From NCBI RefSeq assembly GCF_012726195.1, contig NZ_JAASAF010000009.1, forward strand, positions 124,001 through 188,000: DNA of 64,000 bases, given 5' to 3'. The notes beneath the pieces were generated by a model, which did not search any database, was not told the DNA's origin, and saw only the letters and a program-made list of their open reading frames with translations. This document shows positions 52,001-60,356 of the stretch, piece after piece (position 1 is the first letter of the stretch; each line of letters begins with the position of its first letter). The stretch is from Rhodococcus sp. HNM0563. GTDB lineage: Bacteria; Actinomycetota; Actinomycetes; Mycobacteriales; Mycobacteriaceae. The position numbers and the translations under genes are program-made.

Positions 52001-52443
52001 CCGATCGCGAGCGTCCCGATCCCTCGCATACTCGGCCGGAGGGCGTCACCGATGCGACGGTCGCGGCCGTCGGGAAACTGTCCGAGGCACTCGAAACCGT
52101 CGAGCGGGCACGCGGACACCTGTACGGCTTCCATCAGTTGATGGGCCACGCCGATTTTCAGGTCGAGCAGGCCGCAGAGATGCTTCGCGCCGCGGGCAAC
52201 CCCGAGCTTGCCAACCGGATCGAACGCCAACTCGTGGGCCGTAATGTTGCCGAAGGGCGGTGGACGTTCCAGCTCGTCGAGGAGTTCGACGACGGCTATT
52301 GGACCGAACTACGCACCCTCGAGGCGGAGGTACGCGACACATTGGTCGCAGGACGCAGGCATCTGTTCGAGGCAGAGTCGAAAGAGGCGCGTCGTACCCA
52401 CGGCTTGCGGGGGCACGAGGCACGTCCAGTGCCCGAAGGTTAG
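51997..52443 (+). CDS. Conserved hypothetical protein
   Basis: 148 residues starting at an ATG that overlaps the DUF418 stop. The middle (VTDATVAAVGKLSEALETVERARGHLYGFHQLMGHADFQVEQAAEMLRAAGNPELANRIERQLVGRNVAEGRWTFQLVEEFDDGYW) is helical and histidine-containing. The C-terminal ESKEARRTHGLRGHEARPVPEG is charged. I have seen similar proteins in mycobacteria and nocardiae but know no function. Co-translated with DUF418. Confidence 0.75.
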   Translation: MTDRERPDPSHTRPEGVTDATVAAVGKLSEALETVERARGHLYGFHQLMGHADFQVEQAAEMLRAAGNPELANRIERQLVGRNVAEGRWTFQLVEEFDDGYWTELRTLEAEVRDTLVAGRRHLFEAESKEARRTHGLRGHEARPVPEG

Positions 52444-52481
52444 GCGCGGCGGGCAATGGTGCAGACATGGAAGATGCAGAC

Positions 52482-52862
52482 ATGGAGATACTGAGCAGCC
52501 GGACGATCCTGCGTCCACACGACTACGACGCCACCCTGGAGTTCTACGGCGGGACCCTCGGCCTCGCCATTGCCCGCGAGTATCCGGGCGGCACCGTATT
52601 CTTCGCGGGCCAGGGCTTGATCGAGATCGCCGCGCACGGCGAACGCGACGGCACTCAACGCTTCCACGGAGCGCTGTGGCTTCAGGTCCGGGACGTGTAC
52701 GCCGCACAAACGGAACTCACGCTCGCGGGCGTTGTGATCACCCGAGCCGCGCAACAGGAGCCGTGGGGGCTGCACGAGATGTGGATCGAGGATCCGGACG
52801 GAATCCGTGTGGTTCTGGTGCAGATTCCGCCGGATCACCCGATTCGCAGGGATCTCCGCTGA
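52482..52862 (+). CDS. VOC (glyoxalase/bleomycin-resistance-like) family protein
   Basis: 126 residues from the ATG at 52482 (MEILSSRTILRPHDYDATLEFYGGTLGLAIAREYPGGTVFF); the ATG at 52467 is an alternative and neither has a strong SD. The remaining glyoxalase-type motifs are LWLQVRDVYAAQTELTLAGV and EMWIEDPDGIRVVLVQIPP, with an Asp-Pro-Asp-Gly turn and a possible metal Glu. The single VOC domain would act as a dimer. Substrate unknown. 38 bp downstream of the preceding gene. Confidence 0.8.
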   Translation: MEILSSRTILRPHDYDATLEFYGGTLGLAIAREYPGGTVFFAGQGLIEIAAHGERDGTQRFHGALWLQVRDVYAAQTELTLAGVVITRAAQQEPWGLHEMWIEDPDGIRVVLVQIPPDHPIRRDLR

Positions 52863-52995
52863 CCCCATCGGCGTGACCTTGCACACGGTGGGAACCGCCG
52901 ACCTCCCGCTCGAGTGCGAATCGCCCTCGGAACACCCGTGGGAAACCTCCCATTAGCTGTACATTCACCGCCTATTTACCCCACAATCGGAAGAC

Positions 52996-54168
52996 GTGAC
53001 CGCAGAGTTCGTTGTCCTACTGGTAGTGGTCGTCACTGCCCTCGCATTCGATTTCACGAACGGCTTCCACGACACGGGCAACGCGATGGCCACCTCCATC
53101 GCTACCGGGGCGCTGAGGCCGAAAGTAGCTGTCGGCCTGTCGGCCGTGCTCAACCTCGTCGGGGCATTCCTGTCGGTCGAGGTCGCCGCGACTGTCGCCA
53201 AAGGTGTGGTCAATCTCGACAACACCGGCGGCCCGGCACTGTTGCTCATCGTGTTCGCCGGACTCGTCGGCGGCATTCTCTGGAACCTTGCGACCTGGCT
53301 GTTCGGCCTCCCGTCGAGTTCCTCCCACGCTTTGTTCGGCGGTCTGATCGGCGCCGCCATCGCCGCTCTCGGTATGAGCGGCGTGGTGTGGGACGGTGTT
53401 CTGGGCAAGGTGATCATCCCGGCCCTGCTCGCACCCGTCGTCGCTGCACTGGTCGCAACGGTGGGCACCTGGTCGGTTCATCGCCTCACCCACGACATTC
53501 CCGAAGAGTCCCGCGGTAAGGGCTTCAAGATCGGCCAGATCGGCACCGCCTCGCTCGTCTCACTCGCGCACGGCACCAACGACGCGCAGAAGACGATGGG
53601 CGTGATCTTCCTGGCGCTTGTGGCATACGGGACGATCACCCCCGAAACCGAGATGCCGTTCTGGGTCAAGTTCACATGCGCTGTCGCGATTGCGCTCGGC
53701 ACCTATCTCGGGGGTTGGCGGATCATTCGCACCCTCGGCAAGGGCCTGGTCGAGATCACGCCTCCGCAGGGCATGGCGGCGGAGTCCTCGTCGGCTGCGA
53801 TCATCCTCACGTCGAGCCATTTCGGGCTCCCGTTGTCGACAACTCACGTGGCCACCGGCTCGATCCTCGGCACAGGCCTCGGCACGAAAGGTGCTGAGGT
53901 TCGCTGGGGCATCGCGGGCCGAATGGCCGTGGCATGGCTGATCACATTGCCGTGCGCGGGTGTGGTCGGTGCCGTATGCTGGCTGATCGCCCACCTGATC
54001 GGCGGCCTTCCCGGTGTCCTCGTGGTATTCGCGATCCTGTGTGCGCTCGCCGGCCTGATGTATCTGCGGTCCCGCTTGCAGCCGATCGATGCGTCCAACG
54101 TCAACGCGTCATGGGAAAGTGACGGCGGCACCGAACTCGATCCCGTCGCCCAGGAGGGACGCCTGTGA
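52996..54168 (+). CDS. pitA: Low-affinity inorganic phosphate transporter (PiT family)
   Basis: 390 residues with a GTG start. The PiT signature occurs twice: FDFTNGFHDTGNAMATSIATGAL (about residues 18-40) and SLAHGTNDAQKTMGVIFLAL (about 189-208), with GLPSSSSHALFGGLIGA and GLPLSTTHVATGSILGTGLG as matching repeats. About ten membrane helices. It imports metal-phosphate with protons. The stop overlaps the next gene (GTGA), so transport and the small membrane protein are coupled. Confidence 0.95.
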   Translation: MTAEFVVLLVVVVTALAFDFTNGFHDTGNAMATSIATGALRPKVAVGLSAVLNLVGAFLSVEVAATVAKGVVNLDNTGGPALLLIVFAGLVGGILWNLATWLFGLPSSSSHALFGGLIGAAIAALGMSGVVWDGVLGKVIIPALLAPVVAALVATVGTWSVHRLTHDIPEESRGKGFKIGQIGTASLVSLAHGTNDAQKTMGVIFLALVAYGTITPETEMPFWVKFTCAVAIALGTYLGGWRIIRTLGKGLVEITPPQGMAAESSSAAIILTSSHFGLPLSTTHVATGSILGTGLGTKGAEVRWGIAGRMAVAWLITLPCAGVVGAVCWLIAHLIGGLPGVLVVFAILCALAGLMYLRSRLQPIDASNVNASWESDGGTELDPVAQEGRL

Positions 54169-54437
54169 ATCTGCTGGTCTCCACACTCGATTCCCTGTGG
54201 CAGGTCGTGTTGGTCGGCCTCGTGCTGGGGGCCGGCCTGCCCGCCGTCTTCGCACTCGGAATGCGATCGGCAGCACTCGGGGACGACGGCACCGGAACGG
54301 TCGACGCCGGCCGGCGAGCATTGGGCCGCATCGGAGCGGTCATCTGCTTCATGATTGTCGTCGTCGCGATCATTGCGGGGATACTCCTGTTGACTGCTGA
54401 CTTCCTGTCCAGCAGCTTCGGTATCCAACTGTTCTGA
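54165..54437 (+). CDS. Small membrane protein encoded with pitA
   Basis: 90 residues with a GTG start overlapping the pitA stop. Two membrane helices: residues 12-32 (WQVVLVGLVLGAGLPAVFAL) and 58-80 (AVICFMIVVVAIIAGILLLTA). It corresponds by position to a small membrane gene next to pitA in M. tuberculosis. It may be a PiT accessory subunit (inference). Confidence 0.8.
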   Translation: MNLLVSTLDSLWQVVLVGLVLGAGLPAVFALGMRSAALGDDGTGTVDAGRRALGRIGAVICFMIVVVAIIAGILLLTADFLSSSFGIQLF

Positions 54438-54468
54438 TCGTCACCGAAGAGAAGGATCAACGATAATC

Positions 54469-54864
54469 TTGCCTCGGTATTCTCTTCGCTCGGTGTTGGA
54501 CTGGCTACGGGCCGGTTATCCCGAAGGAATCCCTCCCAAGGACCACTTCGCCCTGCTGTCCGTCCTCCGACGCAGGCTGACGGACGAAGACATCGCCGAG
54601 ATCCTCGAGCTGTCGGTCGCAACGGCACACGAGCACCCGCAGCGGAAGGTGGACTACGACACGCTCCGGAAGATCATCGCGGGGGTGCTGAACGAGCAGC
54701 CGACCGACGACGACATCGCACGGGTCACCGAACAGCTGGTCGCGGGAGGATGGCCCGTCGTCGGGACCGACGAACAGGACGACGACATCGAACAGTCCGT
54801 TACCGACGGCGCTCGAAACGGTGACCGCGCCACCGGTGACGACCGGCCCACCGGATCGTACTGA
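54469..54864 (+). CDS. DUF3349 protein (first of a tandem pair)
   Basis: 131 residues from a TTG at 54469. The DUF3349 core SLRSVLDWLRAGYPEGIPPKDHFALLSVLRRRLTDEDIAEILEL, then DDDIARVTEQLVAGGWPV. A 35-residue acidic, low-complexity tail follows (DEQDDDIEQSVTDGARNGDRATGDDRPTGSY). Mycobacterial homologues are small helical proteins without a known role. It shares LRAGYPEG and VPxxD/GGWP with the next gene. Confidence 0.8.
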   Translation: MPRYSLRSVLDWLRAGYPEGIPPKDHFALLSVLRRRLTDEDIAEILELSVATAHEHPQRKVDYDTLRKIIAGVLNEQPTDDDIARVTEQLVAGGWPVVGTDEQDDDIEQSVTDGARNGDRATGDDRPTGSY

Positions 54865-54876
54865 GGAGCGTCCGCG

Positions 54877-55173
54877 ATGCTTCCCCCGTTCCTCGCTTCG
54901 ATCATCGAGTGGCTGCGCGCCGGTTATCCGGAGGGTGTACCCGAACAGGACTACGTGCCGCTGTTCGCCCTCCTCAAGCGGCGACTGTCCGACGACGAGG
55001 TCGATCAGGTCGCCGATGCTCTCGTCGACGAAGGCGATCTGCCGATCAGCAAAACCGACATAGCCGTACTCATCACCAAGATCACCAACGAGATGCCGCT
55101 CGGGCACGACATCGATCGGGTCCGGGTGCACCTCGAAGCCGGAGGCTGGCCACTGACCGGACATGACTTGTGA
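54877..55173 (+). CDS. DUF3349 protein (second of a tandem pair)
   Basis: 98 residues, the usual family size. IIEWLRAGYPEGVPEQDYVPLFALLKRRLSDDEVDQVADALVDEGDLPISKTDIAVLITKITNEMPLGHDIDRVRVHLEAGGWPL. It is about half identical to its neighbour over the core, so the pair arose by duplication. Its stop overlaps the menE GTG (GTGA), so expression is tied to menE. Confidence 0.82.
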   Translation: MLPPFLASIIEWLRAGYPEGVPEQDYVPLFALLKRRLSDDEVDQVADALVDEGDLPISKTDIAVLITKITNEMPLGHDIDRVRVHLEAGGWPLTGHDL

Positions 55174-56318
55174 GGGCCGAGCTCACCGTCCTCGAAGTTC
55201 CGGCCGGAGGCAGGGCCCACGACGTCGTGCCGGCGCTGCAGCACATGCTCGACGGCCAAGGCCCTCCCCTGCTGCCTGTTCCCGCCGGCGACCACCGGGA
55301 GATCCGGCGCCTCACCGATGCGCTGCATCCCGGTGAACCGATCGACGACACGGTAGGTCTCGTTGTCGCGACCTCGGGTACCACCGGAACTCCCAAGGGC
55401 GCTCAGCTCACTGCGGCAGCCCTGCGCGCCAGCGGAAACGCCACACACGAACGAATCGGCGGCACCGGCTCGTGGCTGCTCGCGCTCCCTGGGCATCACA
55501 TCGCCGGGATGCAGGTGCTCCTGCGAAGCATTCTGTCGGGCACCGAGCCGGTGATCATGGATGTGTCGCACGGTTTCGACCCCACCGCGCTACCTGCCGC
55601 GGTCGCGGCGATGCGCGGGCCGCGACGCTACACATCGATGGTGCCGACCCAGCTCATCAAGGCCCTCGACCATCCGGACGCGGCCGCAGCACTCGCGGAA
55701 CTCGACGCGATCCTGCTCGGCGGTGCAGCCACCCCCGAACCCGTTCTGCGTCGCGCCCGTGCGGCCGGCATGAATGTGGTGCGCACCTACGGGATGAGTG
55801 AGACGTGCGGCGGTTGCGTGTACGACGGTGTACCGCTCACCGGCGTCGATGTCCGTGTCGACGCAGAGAGCCGAGTGTGGCTCGGCGGCACGGTGCTCGC
55901 GTCCGGGTACCGCGGCCTGCCTGACCACGGCGCGTTCGCCCGATCGGGGTGGTTCCGCACCGACGACGCCGGACTGTTCGACGACGGGGCCCTCCGCATT
56001 CTCGGCCGGCTCGACGAGGCCATCTCGTCCGGTGGGCTCACCGTGGTGCCGCAAGTCGTCGAAGCCGTTCTCATCGAGCACCCCTCAGTGCGGGAGGTTG
56101 CGGTGATCGGGCTGCCCGACGACCGACTCGGGCACAGGGTGGCAGCGGTGGTCGTCCCCGAGCACGGCAGCACCCCCACACTCGGGGAACTACGGGAGTG
56201 GACGTGCGCAACCCTGGACACGACCGCCGCTCCCCGCGAGTTGCATCTCGTCGACGTGTTGCCGCTGCGTGGGCCGGGAAAGATCGATCGTCGCGCCCTG
56301 GTCACCAAGTTCTCTTGA
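55170..56318 (+). CDS. menE: o-Succinylbenzoate-CoA ligase
   Basis: 382 residues, the short actinobacterial form. Adenylate-forming enzyme: the P-loop SGTTGTPKG (S69-G77), [21 protein letters not shown], the A5 motif [18 protein letters not shown], hinge [22 protein letters not shown], and the C-terminal catalytic Lys in [10 protein letters not shown]. It activates o-succinylbenzoate to its CoA ester for MenB. GTG start overlapping the DUF3349 stop. Confidence 0.95.
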   Translation: MRAELTVLEVPAGGRAHDVVPALQHMLDGQGPPLLPVPAGDHREIRRLTDALHPGEPIDDTVGLVVATSGTTGTPKGAQLTAAALRASGNATHERIGGTGSWLLALPGHHIAGMQVLLRSILSGTEPVIMDVSHGFDPTALPAAVAAMRGPRRYTSMVPTQLIKALDHPDAAAALAELDAILLGGAATPEPVLRRARAAGMNVVRTYGMSETCGGCVYDGVPLTGVDVRVDAESRVWLGGTVLASGYRGLPDHGAFARSGWFRTDDAGLFDDGALRILGRLDEAISSGGLTVVPQVVEAVLIEHPSVREVAVIGLPDDRLGHRVAAVVVPEHGSTPTLGELREWTCATLDTTAAPRELHLVDVLPLRGPGKIDRRALVTKFS

Positions 56319-56374
56319 GCGACAGGCCGGGTCCCACCCCCGACGTGCGCGCGCCCAAGTGCGAAGATCGACGA

Positions 56375-57244
56375 ATGGCAACCGCTGGTCAATGGCTCGA
56401 AGGAGCCCGCCCCCGTACCCTTCCGAACGCGATCTCTCCCGTCATCGTGGGTACAGGCGCCGCGGCGGCACTCGATGAGGCCGTATGGTGGAAAGCGCTG
56501 CTCGCCCTTGTCGTGTCGCTCGCACTGAACATCGGGGTGAACCTCGCCAACGACTACTCCGACGGGATCCGCGGTACCGACGACGAGCGCGTCGGACCGA
56601 TGCGTCTGGTCGGTTCGGGTGCTGCGTCCCCCGGTGCAGTCAAACGCGCCGCCTTCGCATGTTTCGGAGTCGCCGCGGTTGCCGGTCTCGCGCTTGCCCT
56701 GACAAGCGCGTGGTGGCTGATCCTGGTGGGCCTCGTATGCATCGTGGGCGCGTGGTACTACACCGGCGGCCGTAACCCCTACGGCTACAGCGGCCTCGGC
56801 GAAGTGGCAGTGTTCGTGTTCTTCGGCCTGGTCGCAGTGCTCGGCACACTCTTCGTGCAGGCCGAGCAACTCACCCTCACCGGACTGGCGGGTGCAGTGG
56901 CGATGGGCTGCTTCTCCAGCGCGGTGATGGTGACGAACAACTTGCGTGACATCCCGACCGACACCGAGAGCGGGAAGCGCACGCTGGCCGTCCGGTTGGG
57001 TGACCCACGTACCCGCACACTGCACCTGGGGTTGCTCACGACGCCGTTCGTCATGTCGCTCGCGCTGGTGGCGGCGACACCGTGGGCGTTGGTCGGGCTG
57101 CTCGCCGCCCCGCTCGCGGTGCGCGCACACGCGCCGGTGCGCTCAGGAGGACTCGGCCTCGATCTCCTGCCCGCATTGCGCGACACCGCCCTCGCGATGC
57201 TGGTGTGGGCTGTGACGACGGGTATCGCGCTCGCCTTCGGCTGA
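56375..57244 (+). CDS. menA: 1,4-Dihydroxy-2-naphthoate octaprenyltransferase type enzyme (MenA)
   Basis: 289 residues from the ATG at 56375 ([28 protein letters not shown]). UbiA-superfamily prenyltransferase with nine membrane helices. First Asp-rich motif [15 protein letters not shown] (D60, D63), second [25 protein letters not shown]. It joins the prenyl tail to DHNA and releases CO2. MenA is a known antimycobacterial drug target. The last nine codons and stop are the first unit of a tandem repeat. Confidence 0.96.
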   Translation: MATAGQWLEGARPRTLPNAISPVIVGTGAAAALDEAVWWKALLALVVSLALNIGVNLANDYSDGIRGTDDERVGPMRLVGSGAASPGAVKRAAFACFGVAAVAGLALALTSAWWLILVGLVCIVGAWYYTGGRNPYGYSGLGEVAVFVFFGLVAVLGTLFVQAEQLTLTGLAGAVAMGCFSSAVMVTNNLRDIPTDTESGKRTLAVRLGDPRTRTLHLGLLTTPFVMSLALVAATPWALVGLLAAPLAVRAHAPVRSGGLGLDLLPALRDTALAMLVWAVTTGIALAFG

Positions 57245-57361
57245 GCGCTCGGGACGACGGGTATCGCGCTCGCCTTCGGCTGAGCGCTCGGGACGACGGG
57301 TATCGCGCTCGCCTTCGGCTGAACGCTCGGGACGACGGGTATCGCGCTCGCCTTCGCCTGA
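57214..57361 (+). repeat. 39-bp tandem repeat that starts in the menA 3' end
   Basis: Nearly four units (57214-57252, 57253-57291, 57292-57330 and partial 57331-57361), each starting GACGACGGGTATCGCGCTCG. Unit 1 holds the last codons and TGA of menA. Each complete unit can fold GCGCTCGCC-TTC-GGC with GAGCGC into a stem-loop with one bulge. It ends next to the stop of the convergent holin-like gene. Confidence 0.92.
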
Positions 57362-57366
57362 GATTC

Positions 57367-57756
57367 TCAGTCCCGGTCGGGAACGATCAGCCCCAGGACG
57401 AAGTTGACGATGGCGATGATCAGACCGCCCCAGAAGGCCGCCCAGAATCCCGAGATCGTGAGTCCGCCGTCGAAGAATTCGGCCACCCACGAGGTCAGCC
57501 ACAGCATCAGGGCATTGATGACGAGCAGGAACAGCCCCAGACTCAGGATGACCAACGGCAGTGACAGCAGCTTCACGAGCGGCTTCACCAGGGCATTGAC
57601 CACGGTGAAGATCGCGGCGAGGATCAGCAGTTTGATCGCCGTATCGACCGTGAACTCTCCCCCGTCGACGCCGACGATGTCGACACCGGTGACGAGCCTG
57701 GCCGCGAGCCACAGCCCGACCGCGTTGATGATCAACCGCAGGATCAGTGAAATCAT
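57367..57756 (-). CDS. Phage-holin-4-type (PF04020) membrane protein
   Basis: 129 residues with four membrane helices (about 3-20, 40-60, 66-86 and 100-122). Typical sequence: NAVGLWLAARLVTGVDI, ILAAIFTVVNALVKPLVKLLSLPLVILSLGLFLLVINALMLWL. Families of this type are annotated as holin superfamily IV, but chromosomal copies like this are ordinary membrane proteins of unknown role; there are no phage genes nearby. Confidence 0.85.
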   Translation of the reverse strand: MISLILRLIINAVGLWLAARLVTGVDIVGVDGGEFTVDTAIKLLILAAIFTVVNALVKPLVKLLSLPLVILSLGLFLLVINALMLWLTSWVAEFFDGGLTISGFWAAFWGGLIIAIVNFVLGLIVPDRD

Positions 57757-57798
57757 GCAGACACTGTGACATACGAGCCCCCGAGAGGCGGGCGTGGC

Positions 57799-58380
57799 TC
57801 AAGCGGCAGAATCGAGTTGCTCGATCAGCACCTGCCGGAGGCGGTCGCGAGTCACGTAGGCCTCGATCAGCGAAGTGGTCTCCGAGTCATCGCTCCGGAT
57901 CACTCCCAGCATGATGTGTTCGGATCCGATCAAGCGGTCGTGATGTGCGATCGCCTCGCGCAGCGACAGTTCGAGAGTTTTCTTGGCATTACGGTCGAAC
58001 GGGATGTGCCCACCGAACAGATCCGAGAATCGGCCGCCCCGCCCCTTGCCCGTATTCTCCGCCGGCCTGTCGAGCACGCCCTCACCGAAGGTGTCCTCGA
58101 GTCGAGCCCGTACAGCATCGAGGTCGATGCCGATCGCCTCTAGGGCCGCGGCGTCGTCCGGCCCCAGCGGCTGACCCTGGTTCATCGCGACCAGATGCGC
58201 GCGGACCCCGTCGACCGTCAGACCGACATCCGCGAGCGACGCACGCAGATGCTCCTCGGCGGTGACGAGTACACCGAGCAAGACGTGCCCGGGCGTGATC
58301 CGGTCGGCGTTCAGGCGTAGGGCTTCGGCCTGGGCAGCTACGACGGCGGCGCGAGCACTGCCGGAGAATCGTTCGAACAT
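57799..58380 (-). CDS. Stand-alone double Clp-N domain protein (ClpC2-like)
   Basis: 193 residues with two Clp_N repeats and no AAA+ domain: repeat 1 FERFSGSARAAVVAAQAEALRLNADRITPGHVLLGVLVTAEEHLRASLADVGL (residues 2-54), repeat 2 FDRNAKKTLELSLREAIAHHDRLIGSEHIMLGVIRSDDSETTSLIEAYV (about 128-176). The linker is Gly/Arg-rich (ENTGKGRGGRF). In ClpC1 the N-domain binds substrates and adaptors and is the target of cyclomarin-type antibiotics. In mycobacteria a stand-alone relative, ClpC2, protects against such drugs. A decoy or adaptor role is inferred. Encoded 4 bp after the HTH gene. Confidence 0.85.
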   Translation of the reverse strand: MFERFSGSARAAVVAAQAEALRLNADRITPGHVLLGVLVTAEEHLRASLADVGLTVDGVRAHLVAMNQGQPLGPDDAAALEAIGIDLDAVRARLEDTFGEGVLDRPAENTGKGRGGRFSDLFGGHIPFDRNAKKTLELSLREAIAHHDRLIGSEHIMLGVIRSDDSETTSLIEAYVTRDRLRQVLIEQLDSAA

Positions 58381-58384
58381 GGAT

Positions 58385-58603
58385 CTACCTGCGCTTCCGG
58401 TTGTACTTCTGATGGACGGCCTGTCGGCTCACGTCGAGCGCATCTGCGATCGCCTGCCAAGACCAGCCCTGCCGACGCGCACTCTCGACCTGAATGGATT
58501 CGAGTCGTTCGAGTAGGCGCCTCAAGGCAACGACAGCGCGCAACCCTTCGGCAGGGTCGGGACTCGCAGCAGATGCGGCAAGCGTGGTTGCTTCGTCGTT
58601 CAT
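58385..58603 (-). CDS. Small HTH protein upstream of the Clp-N gene
   Basis: 72 residues. ALRRLLERLESIQVESARRQGWSWQAIADALDVSRQAVHQKYNRKRR: a helical N-terminal part and a C-terminal helix-turn-helix (WSWQAIADALDVSRQAVHQKY, about residues 47-67) ending in a basic tail. It is 4 bp upstream of the Clp-N gene, so they form one operon. It probably binds the palindrome over its own promoter (inference). Confidence 0.85.
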   Translation of the reverse strand: MNDEATTLAASAASPDPAEGLRAVVALRRLLERLESIQVESARRQGWSWQAIADALDVSRQAVHQKYNRKRR

Positions 58604-58605
58604 GA

Positions 58606-58650
58606 CGTCAATTTAAGTTGACATCATGACAATGTCAACAGAAATTGACG
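58606..58650. promoter_or_regulatory. 45-bp dyad operator covering the HTH/Clp-N promoter
   Basis: Minus-strand promoter: TTGACA (58638-58633), spacer 17, TAAATT (58615-58610), close to consensus. Two nested perfect inverted repeats share one centre at 58628: CGTCAATTT (58606-58614) with AAATTGACG (58642-58650), and GTTGACAT (58617-58624) with ATGTCAAC (58632-58639). Four GTCAA half-sites thus cover the -35, spacer and -10, and the outer copy almost reaches the ATG at 58603. This is a repressor site. Confidence 0.8.
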
Positions 58651-58684
58651 GCGCTGTTCATCAGAAGATCGAAGGGGTGAGCGG

Positions 58685-59797
58685 TCAGCCGTTCTCGCGC
58701 GACTCCCAGCGACCGGTCGCGGCGAACTCCTCCAGTACCGCACCCCACTTCGACGCCTCGAGCCCTTCCGCCGAGAGCCACTCGTCGGAGTAGTACGTAC
58801 CGGTGTAGCGCTCACCGCCGTCGCACAGCAGGGTCACCACACTGCCTTCCCGACCGCTGGCCAACATCTCGCCGATGAGGCCGAAGGCACCCCAGAGGTT
58901 GGTTCCGGTAGATCCGCCGACTCGCCTACCGAGGGCAGTACTGCCGTGACGCATGGCTGCGATGGACGCAGCGTCGGGCACCCGGACCATCCGGTCCACC
59001 ACCTGCGGCACGAACGAGGGCTCGACGCGCGGGCGGCCTATTCCCTCGATCCGCGATGGCATCCCCGTGGCGTAGTCGACGGAACCGGTCTCGTACGCGC
59101 CGAAGAACGCCGAGTTCTCCGGATCCACCACCGCGAGCCTCGTGCGGTGCCGGCGGTATCGGATGTAGCGGCCGATCGTTGCACTGGTTCCGCCGGTACC
59201 GGCGCCCACGACGATCCAGTCGGGCACCGGGTGCCGCTCGAGGCGCATCTGCTCGAAGATCGATTCGGCGATGTTGTTGTTTCCCCGCCAGTCGGTGACC
59301 CGCTCGGCGTTCGTGAACTGATCGAGGTAGCAACCGCCGAGTTCGTCGGCCAGCCGCTGCGCCTCGGTGTAGATCTCAGGAGGACGGTCGACGTAATGAC
59401 ACCGCCCACCCTGCGCCTCGATCAACGCGACCTTCGCGGGCGAGGTTCGCCGCGGTACCACGGCAACGAAATCGAGGCCGAGGAGTTGCGCGAAGTACGC
59501 CTCGCTCACGGCAGTCGAACCGGACGATGCCTCGATGACCGGAGTGTTCTCGCCGATCCATCCGTTGCACAGGCCGTACAGGAACAGAGACCGGGCAAGT
59601 CGATGCTTGAGACTGCCGGTAACGTGCGTCGATTCGTCCTTCAGATAAAGGTCGATGCCCCACGCCGCAGGCAGCGGATACCTCAGCAGGTGCGTGTCGG
59701 CACTGCGCTGCGCGTCGGCCTCGATCAACCGGACGGCATTGTCGACCCAATCGCGGGACGCGCTGCGATCGACCACGCCCGGACCTGCGTCGGTCAC
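58685..59797 (-). CDS. PLP-dependent cysteine synthase/L-cysteine desulfhydrase (Cds1-like)
   Basis: 370 residues. Fold-type II PLP enzyme: [21 protein letters not shown] with the Schiff-base Lys64, [29 protein letters not shown] for the substrate loop, and [37 protein letters not shown] for phosphate binding. It resembles mycobacterial Cds1, which turns cysteine to pyruvate, H2S and ammonia, more than CysK because of the C-terminal 60-residue extension. It overlaps the DUF4229 gene by 4 bases (GTGA). Confidence 0.85.
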   Translation of the reverse strand: MTDAGPGVVDRSASRDWVDNAVRLIEADAQRSADTHLLRYPLPAAWGIDLYLKDESTHVTGSLKHRLARSLFLYGLCNGWIGENTPVIEASSGSTAVSEAYFAQLLGLDFVAVVPRRTSPAKVALIEAQGGRCHYVDRPPEIYTEAQRLADELGGCYLDQFTNAERVTDWRGNNNIAESIFEQMRLERHPVPDWIVVGAGTGGTSATIGRYIRYRRHRTRLAVVDPENSAFFGAYETGSVDYATGMPSRIEGIGRPRVEPSFVPQVVDRMVRVPDAASIAAMRHGSTALGRRVGGSTGTNLWGAFGLIGEMLASGREGSVVTLLCDGGERYTGTYYSDEWLSAEGLEASKWGAVLEEFAATGRWESRENG

Positions 59798-60156
59798 CTC
59801 TCGTTCTCGCCGCGGAGGCGACTTTCGAGGTCAGCGCGAGTGGTGCGACGCCGTTCGTCGACCGAGGCAATACCCTCGTTGACCCGTCGGCGCAGCGGAG
59901 CGAACAGGACGAGAGAGAGCGGCAATGCGATGAGAACCGCGAACAGTGCCGCGACGAGCAGCGGGATCTCCACACCGAATGCCTGCGGGACGTACAGGAT
60001 GACAACCGCAAGGACGACGACGAGCGCAAGCCTCGCCAGTGAATACAACGCAACATCACGCACCAGCGTGCCGGTGCCCGAATTGCTCGGATTCGGGATG
60101 TTTCGGCCGGAGTCGGACGGGGTATTCGCTGGATCGGAGCGGTGTTCGTCGGTCAC
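59794..60156 (-). CDS. DUF4229 membrane protein
   Basis: 120 residues from the GTG at 60156. Two membrane helices in [55 protein letters not shown] (about residues 31-86), then a charged tail ([32 protein letters not shown]). Uncharacterised actinobacterial family. It is translationally coupled to the PLP enzyme; a link with sulfide is speculative. Confidence 0.82.
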   Translation of the reverse strand: MTDEHRSDPANTPSDSGRNIPNPSNSGTGTLVRDVALYSLARLALVVVLAVVILYVPQAFGVEIPLLVAALFAVLIALPLSLVLFAPLRRRVNEGIASVDERRRTTRADLESRLRGENER

Positions 60157-60356
60157 TCCACCAGGGTAGCCGTCGATGCCGATTCCGCGGCTTCCGGAAG
60201 GCACGCCGATAGCTGGACATCCGTCCGTTTTGTCCATTACTTCCGCTTTACCAACCACTGACCGTTCGAGCAACCAGGGGTTCCGGTGTCAACATGGCGT
60301 GGGACAACCCGATCGAACAACCCGATCAAGACAAAACAACCGGGAGGACATTCACA

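Noticed and set aside
57367-57756. Prophage marker (holin)
   Set aside because: The holin-4 type family is common in chromosomes and no integrase, capsid or lysis genes are near.
57143-57802. Minus-strand frame with repeats [12 protein letters not shown]
   Set aside because: The apparent repeat protein is the reverse reading of the 39-bp DNA repeat and menA end; the real gene on that strand is the holin-like protein in another frame.
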